IMG/VR virus record: IMGVR_UViG_3300037193_001909
Location: 1-56,838 of that record
Direction: 5' to 3' (one strand)
Source of the DNA: a virus
DNA length: 56,838 nt
The notes beneath the pieces were generated by a model, which worked only from the letters and a program-made list of their open reading frames with translations, made no database searches and was not told the origin of the DNA. Position 1 is the first letter of the stretch; each line of letters opens with the position of its first letter. A program made the position numbers and the translations under genes. Below, piece by piece: positions 15,450 to 24,274 of the stretch.

Positions 15450-16373
15450 ATGCAGCTGTGGGGAACCAACTCCCTCGGTGGCTTCATGTACAGCGACAAC
15501 CTGAGCAAAAAGCTCCGGACGGCGCTGCAGCCCGCGGTTCGTTTCCGCCAGTTCGCGGACGCCAAGGAGGCCTTCGGCCTCGGCGTCGGCGACACCTTCA
15601 ACTGGAACATCTATTCGGATGTTGCCGATGAGGGCGGAGAACTGCAGGAAACCGAGACGATGCCGGAAACCGGCTTCACGATCGACCAGAACTCGCTGAC
15701 CATCACCGAGTACGGCAACAGCGTGCCGTTCACGAAGAAGCTCGACGATCTGTCCGAACAGCCGGTCACCGAGATCATCCACAAGGTGCTCAAGAACGAT
15801 GCACGCAAGACGCTCGACACGGCTGCGTACAATCAGTTCAACCTGAGCCCGCTGCGCGTCACCGCGAGTTCCGCGACGGCAATCACCGTTGCGACCGGCG
15901 GCACGCCGGCGCTCGCGCACCAGGCCGAGCTCAACCACGATCACGTCAAGCTGATCGCAGACGAGATGGCCGAGCGCGAGATCCCGACGTACGACGGCGT
16001 GAACTACATGGCCGTCTTCCGTCCGCGCGCGCTGCGCGCGCTGAAGGATGACCTCGAGGCGGTCAACCAGTACACCAGCGAAGGCTGGCACGTGATCATG
16101 AACGGCGAGAAGGGTCGTGCGGAAGGCATTCGCTTCTGCGAGCAGACCAACATCGCCGCGGCGGACTTCACCTTCTCGGATCGTGGCTTCTTCTTCGGTA
16201 GCGATACCGTTTGCGAAGCCTTCGCGATCCCCGAGGAAATCCGCGGCAAGATCCCGACCGACTACGGCCGCAGCCGCGGCGTGGCCTGGTACGCCGAGCT
16301 CGGTTACGGCCTCGTGCACGACAGCGCCGATCAAGCCCGCATTCTCGTGTGGGACGGCCTGGAAGCGACCTAA
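15450..16373 (+). CDS. major capsid protein (N4-gp56 family, HK97 fold)
   Basis: 307 residues from ATG 15450, with AAGGGG about 9 bases upstream in an A/C-rich leader (15401-15449). The order fits N4-gp56-type coats: an N-terminal arm, GDTFNWNIYSDV, ETETMPETGF, the ITEYGNSVPFTKKLDDL strand pair, the spine helix EIIHKVLKNDARKTLDT, and a C-terminal GRSRGVAWYAELGYGLVHDSA. Position after the scaffold supports it. Confidence 0.9.
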   Translation: MQLWGTNSLGGFMYSDNLSKKLRTALQPAVRFRQFADAKEAFGLGVGDTFNWNIYSDVADEGGELQETETMPETGFTIDQNSLTITEYGNSVPFTKKLDDLSEQPVTEIIHKVLKNDARKTLDTAAYNQFNLSPLRVTASSATAITVATGGTPALAHQAELNHDHVKLIADEMAEREIPTYDGVNYMAVFRPRALRALKDDLEAVNQYTSEGWHVIMNGEKGRAEGIRFCEQTNIAAADFTFSDRGFFFGSDTVCEAFAIPEEIRGKIPTDYGRSRGVAWYAELGYGLVHDSADQARILVWDGLEAT

Positions 16374-16387
16374 GGAGGACATGAGCA

Positions 16388-16849
16388 ATGGGACGTAACA
16401 ACAGCGTGAGTTCCGGCTACGACAAGCCGGAGCGTCTGCACCACGAGCTGGGTCTGATCGACTTCGGCGCCGGCGCCGACGTCACGAAACTGATCCGCGT
16501 GCCGGCCGCCAAGTTCGGCGGCACGGGCATGCGCGGTCGCGTTCGCGGCGTGTTGATTTCGCAGGTCTCCGAAGACTTCGCGGGCAGCACTCTCGACGCC
16601 GGTGTCCAGGTCGGTGACGGCTCGGATGCCGACAAGTATTTCGACTCCGGTCGAGTACTCGACGAGACCGTGGATGTCGCCGACGGCGAGACGATTTTCC
16701 TCAACAACGACGACTCCGAGGGTGGGGCGGGCGAAGACGCGGAAGACATCGAGGCGGGTCGTTCGACCGTCACGGTGACTTGCCAAGTCGCGACCGGCTC
16801 GCCGACGGGGCAGGCCCATGTGACCGTCGTCATCGACTGGTACACGTAA
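16388..16849 (+). CDS. hypothetical head protein, possible decoration protein
   Basis: 153 residues, 14 bases after the capsid gene. Beta-rich, acidic and Gly-rich with many Val/Thr strands (VRGVLISQVSEDF, VTVTCQVATGSPTG, HVTVVIDWY). No signal peptide. Small acidic beta proteins next to the capsid gene are often decoration or cement proteins; that role is inferred from position. Confidence 0.75.
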   Translation: MGRNNSVSSGYDKPERLHHELGLIDFGAGADVTKLIRVPAAKFGGTGMRGRVRGVLISQVSEDFAGSTLDAGVQVGDGSDADKYFDSGRVLDETVDVADGETIFLNNDDSEGGAGEDAEDIEAGRSTVTVTCQVATGSPTGQAHVTVVIDWYT

Positions 16850-16862
16850 AGGGAGGTGATCC

Positions 16863-17126
16863 ATGAGTTCGTTCAAGGCAGGCAAGACCATCGACTCGCC
16901 GGAGAAGAGCAAAAAGAAGACGCTTTCCAACGGCGGCGGTGACGGCAAGATGTCCACGGAGTCCGCGGGCATCAAGACCGGTCTGTCGGAGCGCATGGCG
17001 CTGGACACGAAGAGCGGCGATCCGCAATTCGACACCAAGCGCAATTCGCTGACCGGCAACGCCACGGAGCGTCGCAAGCCGACCAACTACAAGTCGGTCG
17101 CTGGCGGCTTCCAGATCGAGGAGTAA
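16863..17126 (+). CDS. hypothetical protein, 87 aa, low complexity
   Basis: Preceded by GGGAGGTGATCC, an almost ideal SD, which suggests high expression. The 87 residues are Lys/Ser/Gly-rich and look disordered (PEKSKKKTLSNGGGDGK). Not recognised. A hairpin terminator-like element follows 14 bases after its stop. Confidence 0.7.
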   Translation: MSSFKAGKTIDSPEKSKKKTLSNGGGDGKMSTESAGIKTGLSERMALDTKSGDPQFDTKRNSLTGNATERRKPTNYKSVAGGFQIEE

Positions 17127-17140
17127 GCCGATACGACGAG

Positions 17141-17166
17141 GGCGGCCGGTGACGGCCGCCTTCGTT
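17141..17166 (+). terminator. hairpin with GNRA loop, probable weak or partial terminator
   Basis: GGCGGCCG (17141-17148) pairs perfectly with CGGCCGCC (17153-17160) around a GTGA tetraloop, followed by TTCGTT. The U tract is poor, so partial read-through from strongly expressed head genes into tail genes is more likely than full stop. Confidence 0.6.
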
Positions 17167-17178
17167 CATGGAGGATCC

Positions 17179-17373
17179 ATGAAGAGGAAACCCCAAAAGG
17201 CGCTGAAAGCTCCGAACGTGAGCATCAGCGACTACGACATCAAGCCGATGACCACCGAGGCCGCCTTCAAGAAAGGCGCCGACCTCGCCGAGGGCATCGC
17301 CGGGCGCGTGGAAATCAGCACGCGCTACGAGCAGGGAGAGGCCGACTGCAGCCACCCCGAGCAGCACTACTAA
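17179..17373 (+). CDS. hypothetical protein, 64 aa
   Basis: ATG 17179 lies 4 bases after GGAGG, just downstream of the hairpin; the in-frame GTG at 17149 falls inside the hairpin loop and is rejected. The N-terminus is basic (KRKPQKALKAP) and the C-terminus contains HPEQHY. Not recognised. Confidence 0.65.
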   Translation: MKRKPQKALKAPNVSISDYDIKPMTTEAAFKKGADLAEGIAGRVEISTRYEQGEADCSHPEQHY

Positions 17374-17386
17374 CCAGGAGCACCCC

Positions 17387-17806
17387 ATGACCGAGTCCAT
17401 CAAGACCCTCAACCGCGCCAAGCCGTTCATCGAGGTGCGCGACCGCGCGCGCCCGAACGTGAAGTTCCAGCAGGGCGAGGATCTGTTCGACCGCCGCGGC
17501 AATTTCTTCGCGAAGGCGGACGTCGAAATCAACCTGCCCGAACCGCCCCCGCCCAAGGTGACGGTGCGCGAGATCTCCAAGCGCACGATCGGTACGACGA
17601 AGAGCCTCGTGCAGAAGGTGACGGAGCTCGTGGTGGGCGACAAGACCGTCGTCACCTCCGAAGGCGCGGCACCCGCCGAAGTCAAGCGCGGCCGCGGCCG
17701 CCCGCCGGGCAGCAAGAACAAGACCCCCATTGGCGTCGCCGAGACGCTCCGAAAGGCGGCGCAGGAGAACGCCGTGGCGCGCGCGGCGGAATCCGCCGCG
17801 TCGTAA
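17387..17806 (+). CDS. hypothetical protein with AT-hook, 139 aa
   Basis: AGGAG lies 8 bases before ATG 17387. The N-terminal half is mixed, with a PEPPPPKV linker. Residues about 100-112 read KRGRGRPPGSKNK, an AT-hook (GRP core between basic residues) that binds the minor groove of AT-rich DNA. In a GC-rich phage head operon this could be a DNA-associated virion protein. The last 25 residues are Ala-rich helical. Confidence 0.65.
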   Translation: MTESIKTLNRAKPFIEVRDRARPNVKFQQGEDLFDRRGNFFAKADVEINLPEPPPPKVTVREISKRTIGTTKSLVQKVTELVVGDKTVVTSEGAAPAEVKRGRGRPPGSKNKTPIGVAETLRKAAQENAVARAAESAAS

Positions 17807-17812
17807 CACGAC

Positions 17813-18499
17813 GTGACCTATCTCCAGCTGCTCCAGGCGCTGCACCGAGAGTGCGGCGCGGCAGGCGCTGCGCCGAGCGGCGTCACGAATCTCACCGGCG
17901 AGGCTAGTCGGCTCGCCGGGTACATTCGCGACGCGAATCTCGACATACAGAATCTGTGGCTGAACTGGAAATTCCTGTGGGACCAGGACAGCCGTGCGCT
18001 CACACCTACGAGCAATGTACTCGCGGCTCCGACCGGCATGGGCGATGGTCTGTGGGATGAGGACACGTTCAAAATCACGCCGGCGGGCGAGACCGTAGCG
18101 CAGCCGCTAATCGTGCAGGAGTACGACGAGGTCAAGTCCGAGGACGTCGACACGACGGCCGGTACGCCGTGGCGCGCTGTCATCATGCCGGACAACTCAC
18201 TGCGGTTTGAAGGCACGCCGGATGCCGCCGACACGTTCACTGCCGACTATTTCCGGGAGCCGGACGCAGATGAACTCACGGCAGCGGGCGATGAACCGTC
18301 GATTCCTTCCCGGTTCCATCAAGTGATCATCGGCGCCGCGCTCATCAAGTACGCGACCTACGAAGGTGCGGAGGAGATCCTGACCAAGGGGCAGGGCATA
18401 TACGCGGAGTACCTCGCGCGGCTCGAGAATAGCCAGCTCCCAAACCAGAGCAAGGCGCGCTTCCGTACCGGCGGGCACTTCACCGTCCGCGCGGAGTAA
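17813..18499 (+). CDS. head-tail adaptor protein
   Basis: GTG 17813 follows 6 bases after the previous stop. The 228 residues start with a helical YLQLLQALHRECG and RDANLDIQNLWLNWKFLWDQD. The middle is beta-rich (TPWRAVIMPDNSLRFEG, FTADYFREPDADEL). A helical HQVIIGAALIKYATYEGAEEI follows. This layout is that of adaptor proteins (gp6/gp4-like) that sit beneath the portal in short-tailed phages; position before the tail hub agrees. Confidence 0.65.
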   Translation: MTYLQLLQALHRECGAAGAAPSGVTNLTGEASRLAGYIRDANLDIQNLWLNWKFLWDQDSRALTPTSNVLAAPTGMGDGLWDEDTFKITPAGETVAQPLIVQEYDEVKSEDVDTTAGTPWRAVIMPDNSLRFEGTPDAADTFTADYFREPDADELTAAGDEPSIPSRFHQVIIGAALIKYATYEGAEEILTKGQGIYAEYLARLENSQLPNQSKARFRTGGHFTVRAE

Positions 18500-18502
18500 G
18501 CC

Positions 18503-20638
18503 GTGCCCAGCGGCTTCGGCACCACCAAGACGAAGTATTACCGGCTCTCGGGCGGGCTCGACGTCGTCACGCCGGCCCTCAGCATTCCGCCAGGCCGGTG
18601 CTTGGCGATGCTGAACTTCGAGCCGTTCTACAACGGCGGGTACCGTCGCTGCGACGGGTTCGAGCGCTTCGACGGCAGGCCCAAGCCCAGTGACGCCACG
18701 TTCGTCGGATTCACGGTCGATGACAACACCTACTTCAGCGTTGGCGACAACGTCATCGGCAGCTCGAGCGGCGCGACCGGCGTCATCTGCGGCGTGTCTG
18801 GCGACTGGGTCGGCGTAACCAAGGTAGTCGGCGACTTCGAAGAAGGCGAGCTTTTGAACGGCGTCGTCGAGGTCACGAGCGAACCCGAGTCGCTCGGCGC
18901 CGAGGACCAGGACATGGAGGACGAGTTCCTCCTGGGCGCGCAGGATGAATACCGCGACGATATCCAGCCGGTGCCGGGCGAGGGCCCCGTGCGCGGCATC
19001 TGGCAGCGCGGCGAGACAGTGTACGCGGTGCGCAACGACGACGACAGCGCCGGGCAGGCCATCCTGCATCGCTCGAGCGCGAGCGGCTGGACGACTTCCG
19101 GCATCACGATGTGTTGGTATCTGTTCTTCGATGGCGGCGGCGGCGGTAGTGCCCAGGCACTCCCCGCGGAGGGCACGACGATCAACGGGCAGACCAGCGG
19201 CGCGACTGCGGTCGTGCACCGCGTCGTCGAGCACGGCGGCGCGACGGGCACCAACGATGCATACGGGTACCTAGTGCTGCGCAGTGTCACGGGGAACTTC
19301 CAGAACAACGAGAACTTGCGCGTCAGCACGACGAAGTTTGCCGACTCCGCTTCGGTGCATGCGCGCTTCGCACTCCCGGCGGGCGGCACCTACCGGTTCG
19401 TGAATCACAACTTCTACGGCGGCGCTGATACGTACCGCACCTATGGCGTGAACGGCGTCGGCCCCGCGTTCGAGATCGACGAGGACCACTACGTCTCGCC
19501 GCTGCTCCTGCCGCTGACCGCCGAGGAGGACCAGCCGCCGGCGAACACGCCGCATCTCATCGCGGAGCACAAGAACTACCTGTTCCTGGCCTTCCCTGGC
19601 GGCTCGCTCGTACACACCGTGGTGGGCGACCCTCTCGTCGTGAACGGCTTCCTGGGCTCTGCGGAGTTCGGCATCGGCGCCGAGATGACGGGCTTGCACA
19701 GCGAAGCGGGCAACGTGCTCATCATCACGACCGAGAAGTTCACCCGCGGCCTGTACGGCTCGGACACTTCCGACTGGGACATGAAACCCATCGGCAAGAA
19801 CATCGGCGGCAAGCAGAATGCGGTGCGCCAGCTCGACACCGTTTATTCACTCGATGATCTCGGCATCACGAGCCTCTCGCGCGTACAGGCGTTCGGCGAC
19901 TTTACTGGCGCGACGCTGTCGCAGCTCGTGCAACCGATCGTCAAGCAAATGCGTACGCAGATCACGGACTCCACCGTCGTGCGCGGATCCAACCAGTTTC
20001 GCGTGTACTTCGAAGACGGCAGCGCGCTCGTGATGTACGTAAAGGCCGCCGGCAGCGAAAGTCCCGCTTCGACGGCAGGCGTCGAGTTCGGATTCTTGAG
20101 CTACCCGTTTGCCGTGAACCGGATTTACAACAGCGAAGACGAGACCGATCAGGAGCGCACCTATTTCGCAACGGATGACGAGGAGGGCGAGGGGCTGGTC
20201 TACGAAGACCAGATCGGTACTTCCTTCGACGGAGAGGCGATTGCGAGCTATCTGCGTCTCGCGTTCAACCACGTGGGTTCACCGGCCTGGCGTAAGAAGT
20301 TTCGGCGTCTCGACGTCGAGCTCACGACCACACGACAGCTCGATCTGCGCATTGTGCAGGACCTGTCGTACGGATCCGAGGAGAGCTCGAGCGGGCAGAC
20401 GAACCTCGTCTCGAACGACATCGATCAGACCGACGTGTTCGGCGGCGGCGGATTTTGGAATTCGAGCCAGTGGGACGAGTTTCAATGGGACGGCCAGAGT
20501 CTTTCGAATGCACGCGCGCCGCTCTCCGGAACCGGTGAAAATATCGGTTTTGTGATCTTCAACGAGAGTGCGGTGGCCGATTCCTTCATCCTGCAGGGCC
20601 TTACGGTGCACTACGACATCCGGCGCTTGCAGAGGTAG
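18503..20638 (+). CDS. tail hub / head-stabilisation protein (P22 gp10-like)
   Basis: GTG 18503 begins 3 bases after the adaptor gene. The 711 residues open with a pattern common to podoviral tail stabilisation proteins: LSGGLDVVTPALSIPPGRC followed by GGYRRCDGFERFDG. Long beta-propeller-like repeats follow (HLIAEHKNYLFLAFPGGSL, NVLIITTEKFTRGLYGSD, VYSLDDLGITSLSRV). The C-terminus is a beta domain. Likely part of the tail tube between adaptor and fibre. Confidence 0.7.
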   Translation: MPSGFGTTKTKYYRLSGGLDVVTPALSIPPGRCLAMLNFEPFYNGGYRRCDGFERFDGRPKPSDATFVGFTVDDNTYFSVGDNVIGSSSGATGVICGVSGDWVGVTKVVGDFEEGELLNGVVEVTSEPESLGAEDQDMEDEFLLGAQDEYRDDIQPVPGEGPVRGIWQRGETVYAVRNDDDSAGQAILHRSSASGWTTSGITMCWYLFFDGGGGGSAQALPAEGTTINGQTSGATAVVHRVVEHGGATGTNDAYGYLVLRSVTGNFQNNENLRVSTTKFADSASVHARFALPAGGTYRFVNHNFYGGADTYRTYGVNGVGPAFEIDEDHYVSPLLLPLTAEEDQPPANTPHLIAEHKNYLFLAFPGGSLVHTVVGDPLVVNGFLGSAEFGIGAEMTGLHSEAGNVLIITTEKFTRGLYGSDTSDWDMKPIGKNIGGKQNAVRQLDTVYSLDDLGITSLSRVQAFGDFTGATLSQLVQPIVKQMRTQITDSTVVRGSNQFRVYFEDGSALVMYVKAAGSESPASTAGVEFGFLSYPFAVNRIYNSEDETDQERTYFATDDEEGEGLVYEDQIGTSFDGEAIASYLRLAFNHVGSPAWRKKFRRLDVELTTTRQLDLRIVQDLSYGSEESSSGQTNLVSNDIDQTDVFGGGGFWNSSQWDEFQWDGQSLSNARAPLSGTGENIGFVIFNESAVADSFILQGLTVHYDIRRLQR

Positions 20639-20641
20639 ACC

Positions 20642-22423
20642 ATGGCGAATCCGTACTTCACATTCTCGACCCCACTCACGCCGGGTACCCGCGCGCGCGC
20701 GAACGAAATCAACCAGCTATTCCAGGATATTGAAACCGCGTTCGACAATATCCCGGCCGTAGGATCGGCACCCTTTGGCACACCGACAGTCAAGGTCGGC
20801 CTGACGTTCGCGCAAGGCTCGGCCAATTTTGTGCTGCGCTCGGATGCCCAGCTGGCGTTGGATGAGTCGATCGCGCCCACTTGGACCGGCGCGCATACGT
20901 TCACCAGCAGCACTACGCTGTTCAGCGCAGCGTCTCCCGCGCTGCGTCTGCACGAGACGGATGGCGGAAGCAACGAAAAGTATTGGGACTTCGTATCCAG
21001 CGGAGGCGATCTATTCTTTCAGACGGTCAATGACGCGCTGAATGCGAGCACGACGTTCATGCGGGCCAACCGCACCGGTACGACGGTCGACAGCATTGCG
21101 CTTACCTCGACCGCACTCACGTGGAACGGCAACGCAATCTTCACGACCGCCAATGACGGTGCGGGCAGTGGGCTCGACGCGGATCTGCTCGACGGCGTGC
21201 AAGGCAGCGACTACGCCAGAATTTCCTCCGCCAACGTGTTCACCGGCACGACGATGCGGCTTAGCAATGCGAACGACGCGCGGTTCATCCTGGACGACTC
21301 CAACGCCACGTCCAACGAGCGGTACTGGGAGTTGCGATCCACGTCGGGACAATTCTTCCTGCGCGCGCAGCAGGATAACGACGCGACCGGTGTCAACGCC
21401 ATCGTCGTCGATCGCACCGGCACCACGATCGACAGCATCGCGCTCGCCTCGACGGCGCTCACCTGGAATGGCAACGCGATCTTCACGACGGCGAACGACG
21501 GTTCGGGCAGCGGACTCGACGCGGATCTGCTCGACGGCCAGGAGGGCAGCTTCTACCGCGACGCAGGCAACATGAACGCCGGCAACCTGGCGTATGCGCG
21601 ATTCTCCGTGAACCTGCTTGCCAACGACGGCGCGAGCAGCGGGCTCGACGCGGATCTGCTTGACGGCGTGCAAGGTAGCGACTACGCCAGAATTTCGGCG
21701 ACGAATACGTTTACCGGATCGCAGATCATCAGCAATGCGTTGCCGGAGTTGCGGTTCAACGAAACAGACGCGGCGGCCAACAACCGCCGGTGGGATATCC
21801 ATGCGGCATCCGAGGAGCTGAGCTTCACTGCCGTTAACGACGCAGCGAGCGTGGAGACGTCCTGGCTGACCGTGTCGCGCACGGGGACCACTGTTGATTC
21901 CATCGCGCTCGCCGCGACGGCGTTAACCTGGAACGGCAACACGCTCTTCACGACTGCGAACGACGGCGCGAGCAGCGGGCTCGACGCGGATCTGCTCGAC
22001 GGGCAGCACGGCTCGTTCTACCAGAACGCCAGTAACATCAACGCCGGCACGCTGAATGCCGCTCGGCTGCATACGACGGTTGATTCCGGCACATACACCC
22101 CGACGCTGACGAATACGACCAACGTATCCAGCAGCACGGCGGCGCAGTGTCAGTACTTGCGAATCGGTAACGTGGTTACGGTTTCCGGCCAGATCTCGGT
22201 AACTGCCACGGCTGCGGCTGGCACGGATACAAACCTCGGCATAAGCCTTCCCATCGCGTCAAACATTGGAGCCCAGACAAACTGCAGCGGAGCCGGAGCT
22301 TGCTTGACGGCCCCGGTAGGTATTGCGGGTGACGCCGTCAACGACAGAGCGACTGCTAACTGGGCGTCGGCATCCAGCGTCGCGCAATCTCTGCGGTTCA
22401 CTTTTACGTACCTAATAGTGTAA
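20642..22423 (+). CDS. tail fibre protein
   Basis: 593 residues. The N-terminus (MANPYFTFSTPLTPG, then NEINQLFQDIETAFDNIP) is a typical virion-attachment head. The shaft contains four copies of a unit around SGLDADLLDGxxGSxY (starting near residues 177, 293, 334 and 446) with intervening ALTWNGNAIFTTANDG units. The last about 110 residues form a distinct beta domain with two cysteines (NCSGAGACLTAP), the probable receptor-binding tip. It is expected to bind a host surface glycan or protein. Confidence 0.85.
   Translation: MANPYFTFSTPLTPGTRARANEINQLFQDIETAFDNIPAVGSAPFGTPTVKVGLTFAQGSANFVLRSDAQLALDESIAPTWTGAHTFTSSTTLFSAASPALRLHETDGGSNEKYWDFVSSGGDLFFQTVNDALNASTTFMRANRTGTTVDSIALTSTALTWNGNAIFTTANDGAGSGLDADLLDGVQGSDYARISSANVFTGTTMRLSNANDARFILDDSNATSNERYWELRSTSGQFFLRAQQDNDATGVNAIVVDRTGTTIDSIALASTALTWNGNAIFTTANDGSGSGLDADLLDGQEGSFYRDAGNMNAGNLAYARFSVNLLANDGASSGLDADLLDGVQGSDYARISATNTFTGSQIISNALPELRFNETDAAANNRRWDIHAASEELSFTAVNDAASVETSWLTVSRTGTTVDSIALAATALTWNGNTLFTTANDGASSGLDADLLDGQHGSFYQNASNINAGTLNAARLHTTVDSGTYTPTLTNTTNVSSSTAAQCQYLRIGNVVTVSGQISVTATAAAGTDTNLGISLPIASNIGAQTNCSGAGACLTAPVGIAGDAVNDRATANWASASSVAQSLRFTFTYLIV
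21171..22020 (+). repeat. tail-fibre shaft repeats
   Basis: A 55-base unit at 21171-21225 recurs almost unchanged at 21642-21696. Shorter related copies lie near 21520 and 21978. Each encodes SGLDADLLDG followed by a variable VQGSDYAR or QxGSFY segment. Confidence 0.85.
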
Positions 22424-22426
22424 AAT
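22397..22426 (+). promoter_or_regulatory. possible sigma70-type promoter
   Basis: TTCACT and TAAAAT are separated by 18 bases at the end of the fibre gene, in one of the few AT-rich spots of the arm. It lies 36 bases before the PagL-like gene, so it could give that gene its own transcription. The match is modest. Confidence 0.3.
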
Positions 22427-22461
22427 ATTCCAAGGCATACCTCAGCAACAAAGGAGAACGC

Positions 22462-22965
22462 ATGTTCAAGACCCCCTGGAACCCCGGCAAGAAGGCGGCC
22501 TACGCCGTCACGGCGCTGCTCATCCTGCTAGCTGTGGGCTTCTGTACGACCGCCCGCAGCGCCGAGCCGCCACACGTTCAAATGGCTGTCGGCAGCACGG
22601 TTGTCCGCGGCACCACCCCCGCGGTGAGCGTCAACGTGGTCTATCCGGGGCGGGTGGGCGACGCGAGTTACGAATTCGGCGCCACGTTCATTGGCGAGAG
22701 CTCGTTCCGTGACGTCCTTCAACGCAACAACTTCGCTCTTCATGCTGGGATCGTCGATGGCTTCGGCCGGTTCGACGTTGGCCTGGGCGTGGCGTATCTG
22801 CAGAACACCGACGAGTACAATGGCAGCAATTTGAATTTTCAGCTGCTTTTGGGCTATCGGTTCAAGAGCTTGCCGTTGACGGTGCGTCTACAGCATTTCA
22901 GCAACGGCAGCACGAAAATGCCGAACAGGGGCCGGGATATGCTCCTATTTTTCTACCGATTCTGA
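22462..22965 (+). CDS. PagL-like outer-membrane protein (putative lipid A 3-O-deacylase)
   Basis: AAAGGAG lies 5 bases before the ATG. The 167 residues start with a signal peptide (hydrophobic 14-28, cleavage likely after ARSA). The rest alternates like a small beta-barrel and ends in aromatic LLFFYRF, an outer-membrane C-terminal signature. RLQHFSNGS gives H145-x-S147-N148, as in the PagL active site, and D159 sits 12 residues after the serine, where PagL has Glu. PagL removes the 3-linked acyl chain of lipid A. Alternatively it could be a barrel without activity. Confidence 0.6.
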   Translation: MFKTPWNPGKKAAYAVTALLILLAVGFCTTARSAEPPHVQMAVGSTVVRGTTPAVSVNVVYPGRVGDASYEFGATFIGESSFRDVLQRNNFALHAGIVDGFGRFDVGLGVAYLQNTDEYNGSNLNFQLLLGYRFKSLPLTVRLQHFSNGSTKMPNRGRDMLLFFYRF

Positions 22966-22972
22966 GGGCCCT

Positions 22973-24265
22973 TTGACCGTCCTGAGCGATCTCTACGCGC
23001 AAAACCCGGGTGCCGCGCCGACAACGGCGGCTCCGTCCGCGGCCGCGCCGAAAACGCCGCAAGCTGCGCAGGCCACGGCGAGCAATACGGGTCCTGCGGC
23101 GCAAGCGCAGGCCAGCACCATCGGGCCGACTCAGCAGGCACAGGCCTCGAATGTCGGGCCTCTGGGCCAAGCGCAGGCGGAGCGCGCGACTGCCACCGGG
23201 TTCACCGCGCAGACACAAGACGTACCGACCGGCGAGTTGGCCAGCAGCCAGCTGAATTCGATCACCGCGCAGGACAGCCCGCTCATGAAGCGCGCCAGGC
23301 AGGAGGGGATTCTCTCGGCGGCCCGCCGCGGCCTGCAGAATTCGAGCATCTCTGCCGGCACGGCACAAGGCGCTATGGTTGACCGAGCGACGCCGGTGGC
23401 GACGACCAACGCCGCGCAGCTGTCGGAACAGCGGTTGGCAAACCAGGCCGCAACCAACCGGGCGCGCGAGGTTTCCACGGGGCGCGAAACCGATGTGTCT
23501 GTGCGCAACGCAGAACTCGGCACGCAGACGAGCCAGTTCAACACCGGGCAGGCTGCGGACTCTGAGCGGCTCAACGCGCAGCTCAATACGCAGACGAACC
23601 AGCTCAACGCGGCGCAGGCAAACGATGCCGCCACCCGCAACGCGGAACTGCGGACGCAGACCTCGCAGGCGAACGCGCAGATGCAGAACGAACTCGCGAA
23701 ACTCAATGCGCAGCTCGAGACCGCAACCTCGCAGGGCAACGCCCAGGAAGTGAACAATATCCGCACGCGCATGGCGGAGCTGCAGACGCAGATCAACATG
23801 CAGGGTGCGGACATCAAGGCCCGCGCCAACGAGCTTACCGCGCAGGCGGAGAACGATCTGCGACAGGCGACGCTGACGCAGAACGCCGAGCTCAATCGGC
23901 AGTACCTCACCGGTACGCAGCAGATGGACTTGGCGACGATCCAGGGCCAGTATTCTGCGCTCATCCAGCAGAATCAGGCTGCGGCGAATCTGTACGAAGG
24001 CTACTTCCAAGCGATCTCCTCCGCCATGAGCAACCCGAATCTGAAGCCCGATCGCGCGGCGCAGATCGTGAGCGCCCAGCAAACTGCGCTCGCCGCCGGG
24101 CTGAAACTGATCGAAAGCCTGAATGCGGCTCCCGGTGCAACACCGGCGCCCGCCCCGAGCACCGGAGTCGCCCCGCCGCCTGCCGTTTCGACCTCGCCAT
24201 CGGTGAGTCCAGGCGGCACGATCGGCGTCGGCCGCAACTCCGGCCTGAATATCCAGCCGCGATAG
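22973..24265 (+). CDS. ejection (internal virion) protein, coiled-coil repeat type
   Basis: TTG 22973 starts 8 bases after the previous stop, with GAGGG 5 bases upstream; no ATG fits without losing conserved-looking sequence. The 430 residues are rich in Ala, Gln, Asn and Thr. Residues about 170-320 are a long helix with recurring Asn-Ala-(E/Q)-Leu and Gln-Thr units (NAELRTQTSQANAQMQNEL), likely a coiled coil. The C-terminus has a Pro/Ala linker. Its position after the fibre and before other internal proteins suggests ejection with the DNA. Confidence 0.6.
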   Translation: MTVLSDLYAQNPGAAPTTAAPSAAAPKTPQAAQATASNTGPAAQAQASTIGPTQQAQASNVGPLGQAQAERATATGFTAQTQDVPTGELASSQLNSITAQDSPLMKRARQEGILSAARRGLQNSSISAGTAQGAMVDRATPVATTNAAQLSEQRLANQAATNRAREVSTGRETDVSVRNAELGTQTSQFNTGQAADSERLNAQLNTQTNQLNAAQANDAATRNAELRTQTSQANAQMQNELAKLNAQLETATSQGNAQEVNNIRTRMAELQTQINMQGADIKARANELTAQAENDLRQATLTQNAELNRQYLTGTQQMDLATIQGQYSALIQQNQAAANLYEGYFQAISSAMSNPNLKPDRAAQIVSAQQTALAAGLKLIESLNAAPGATPAPAPSTGVAPPPAVSTSPSVSPGGTIGVGRNSGLNIQPR

Positions 24266-24274
24266 GAGCCAAGC

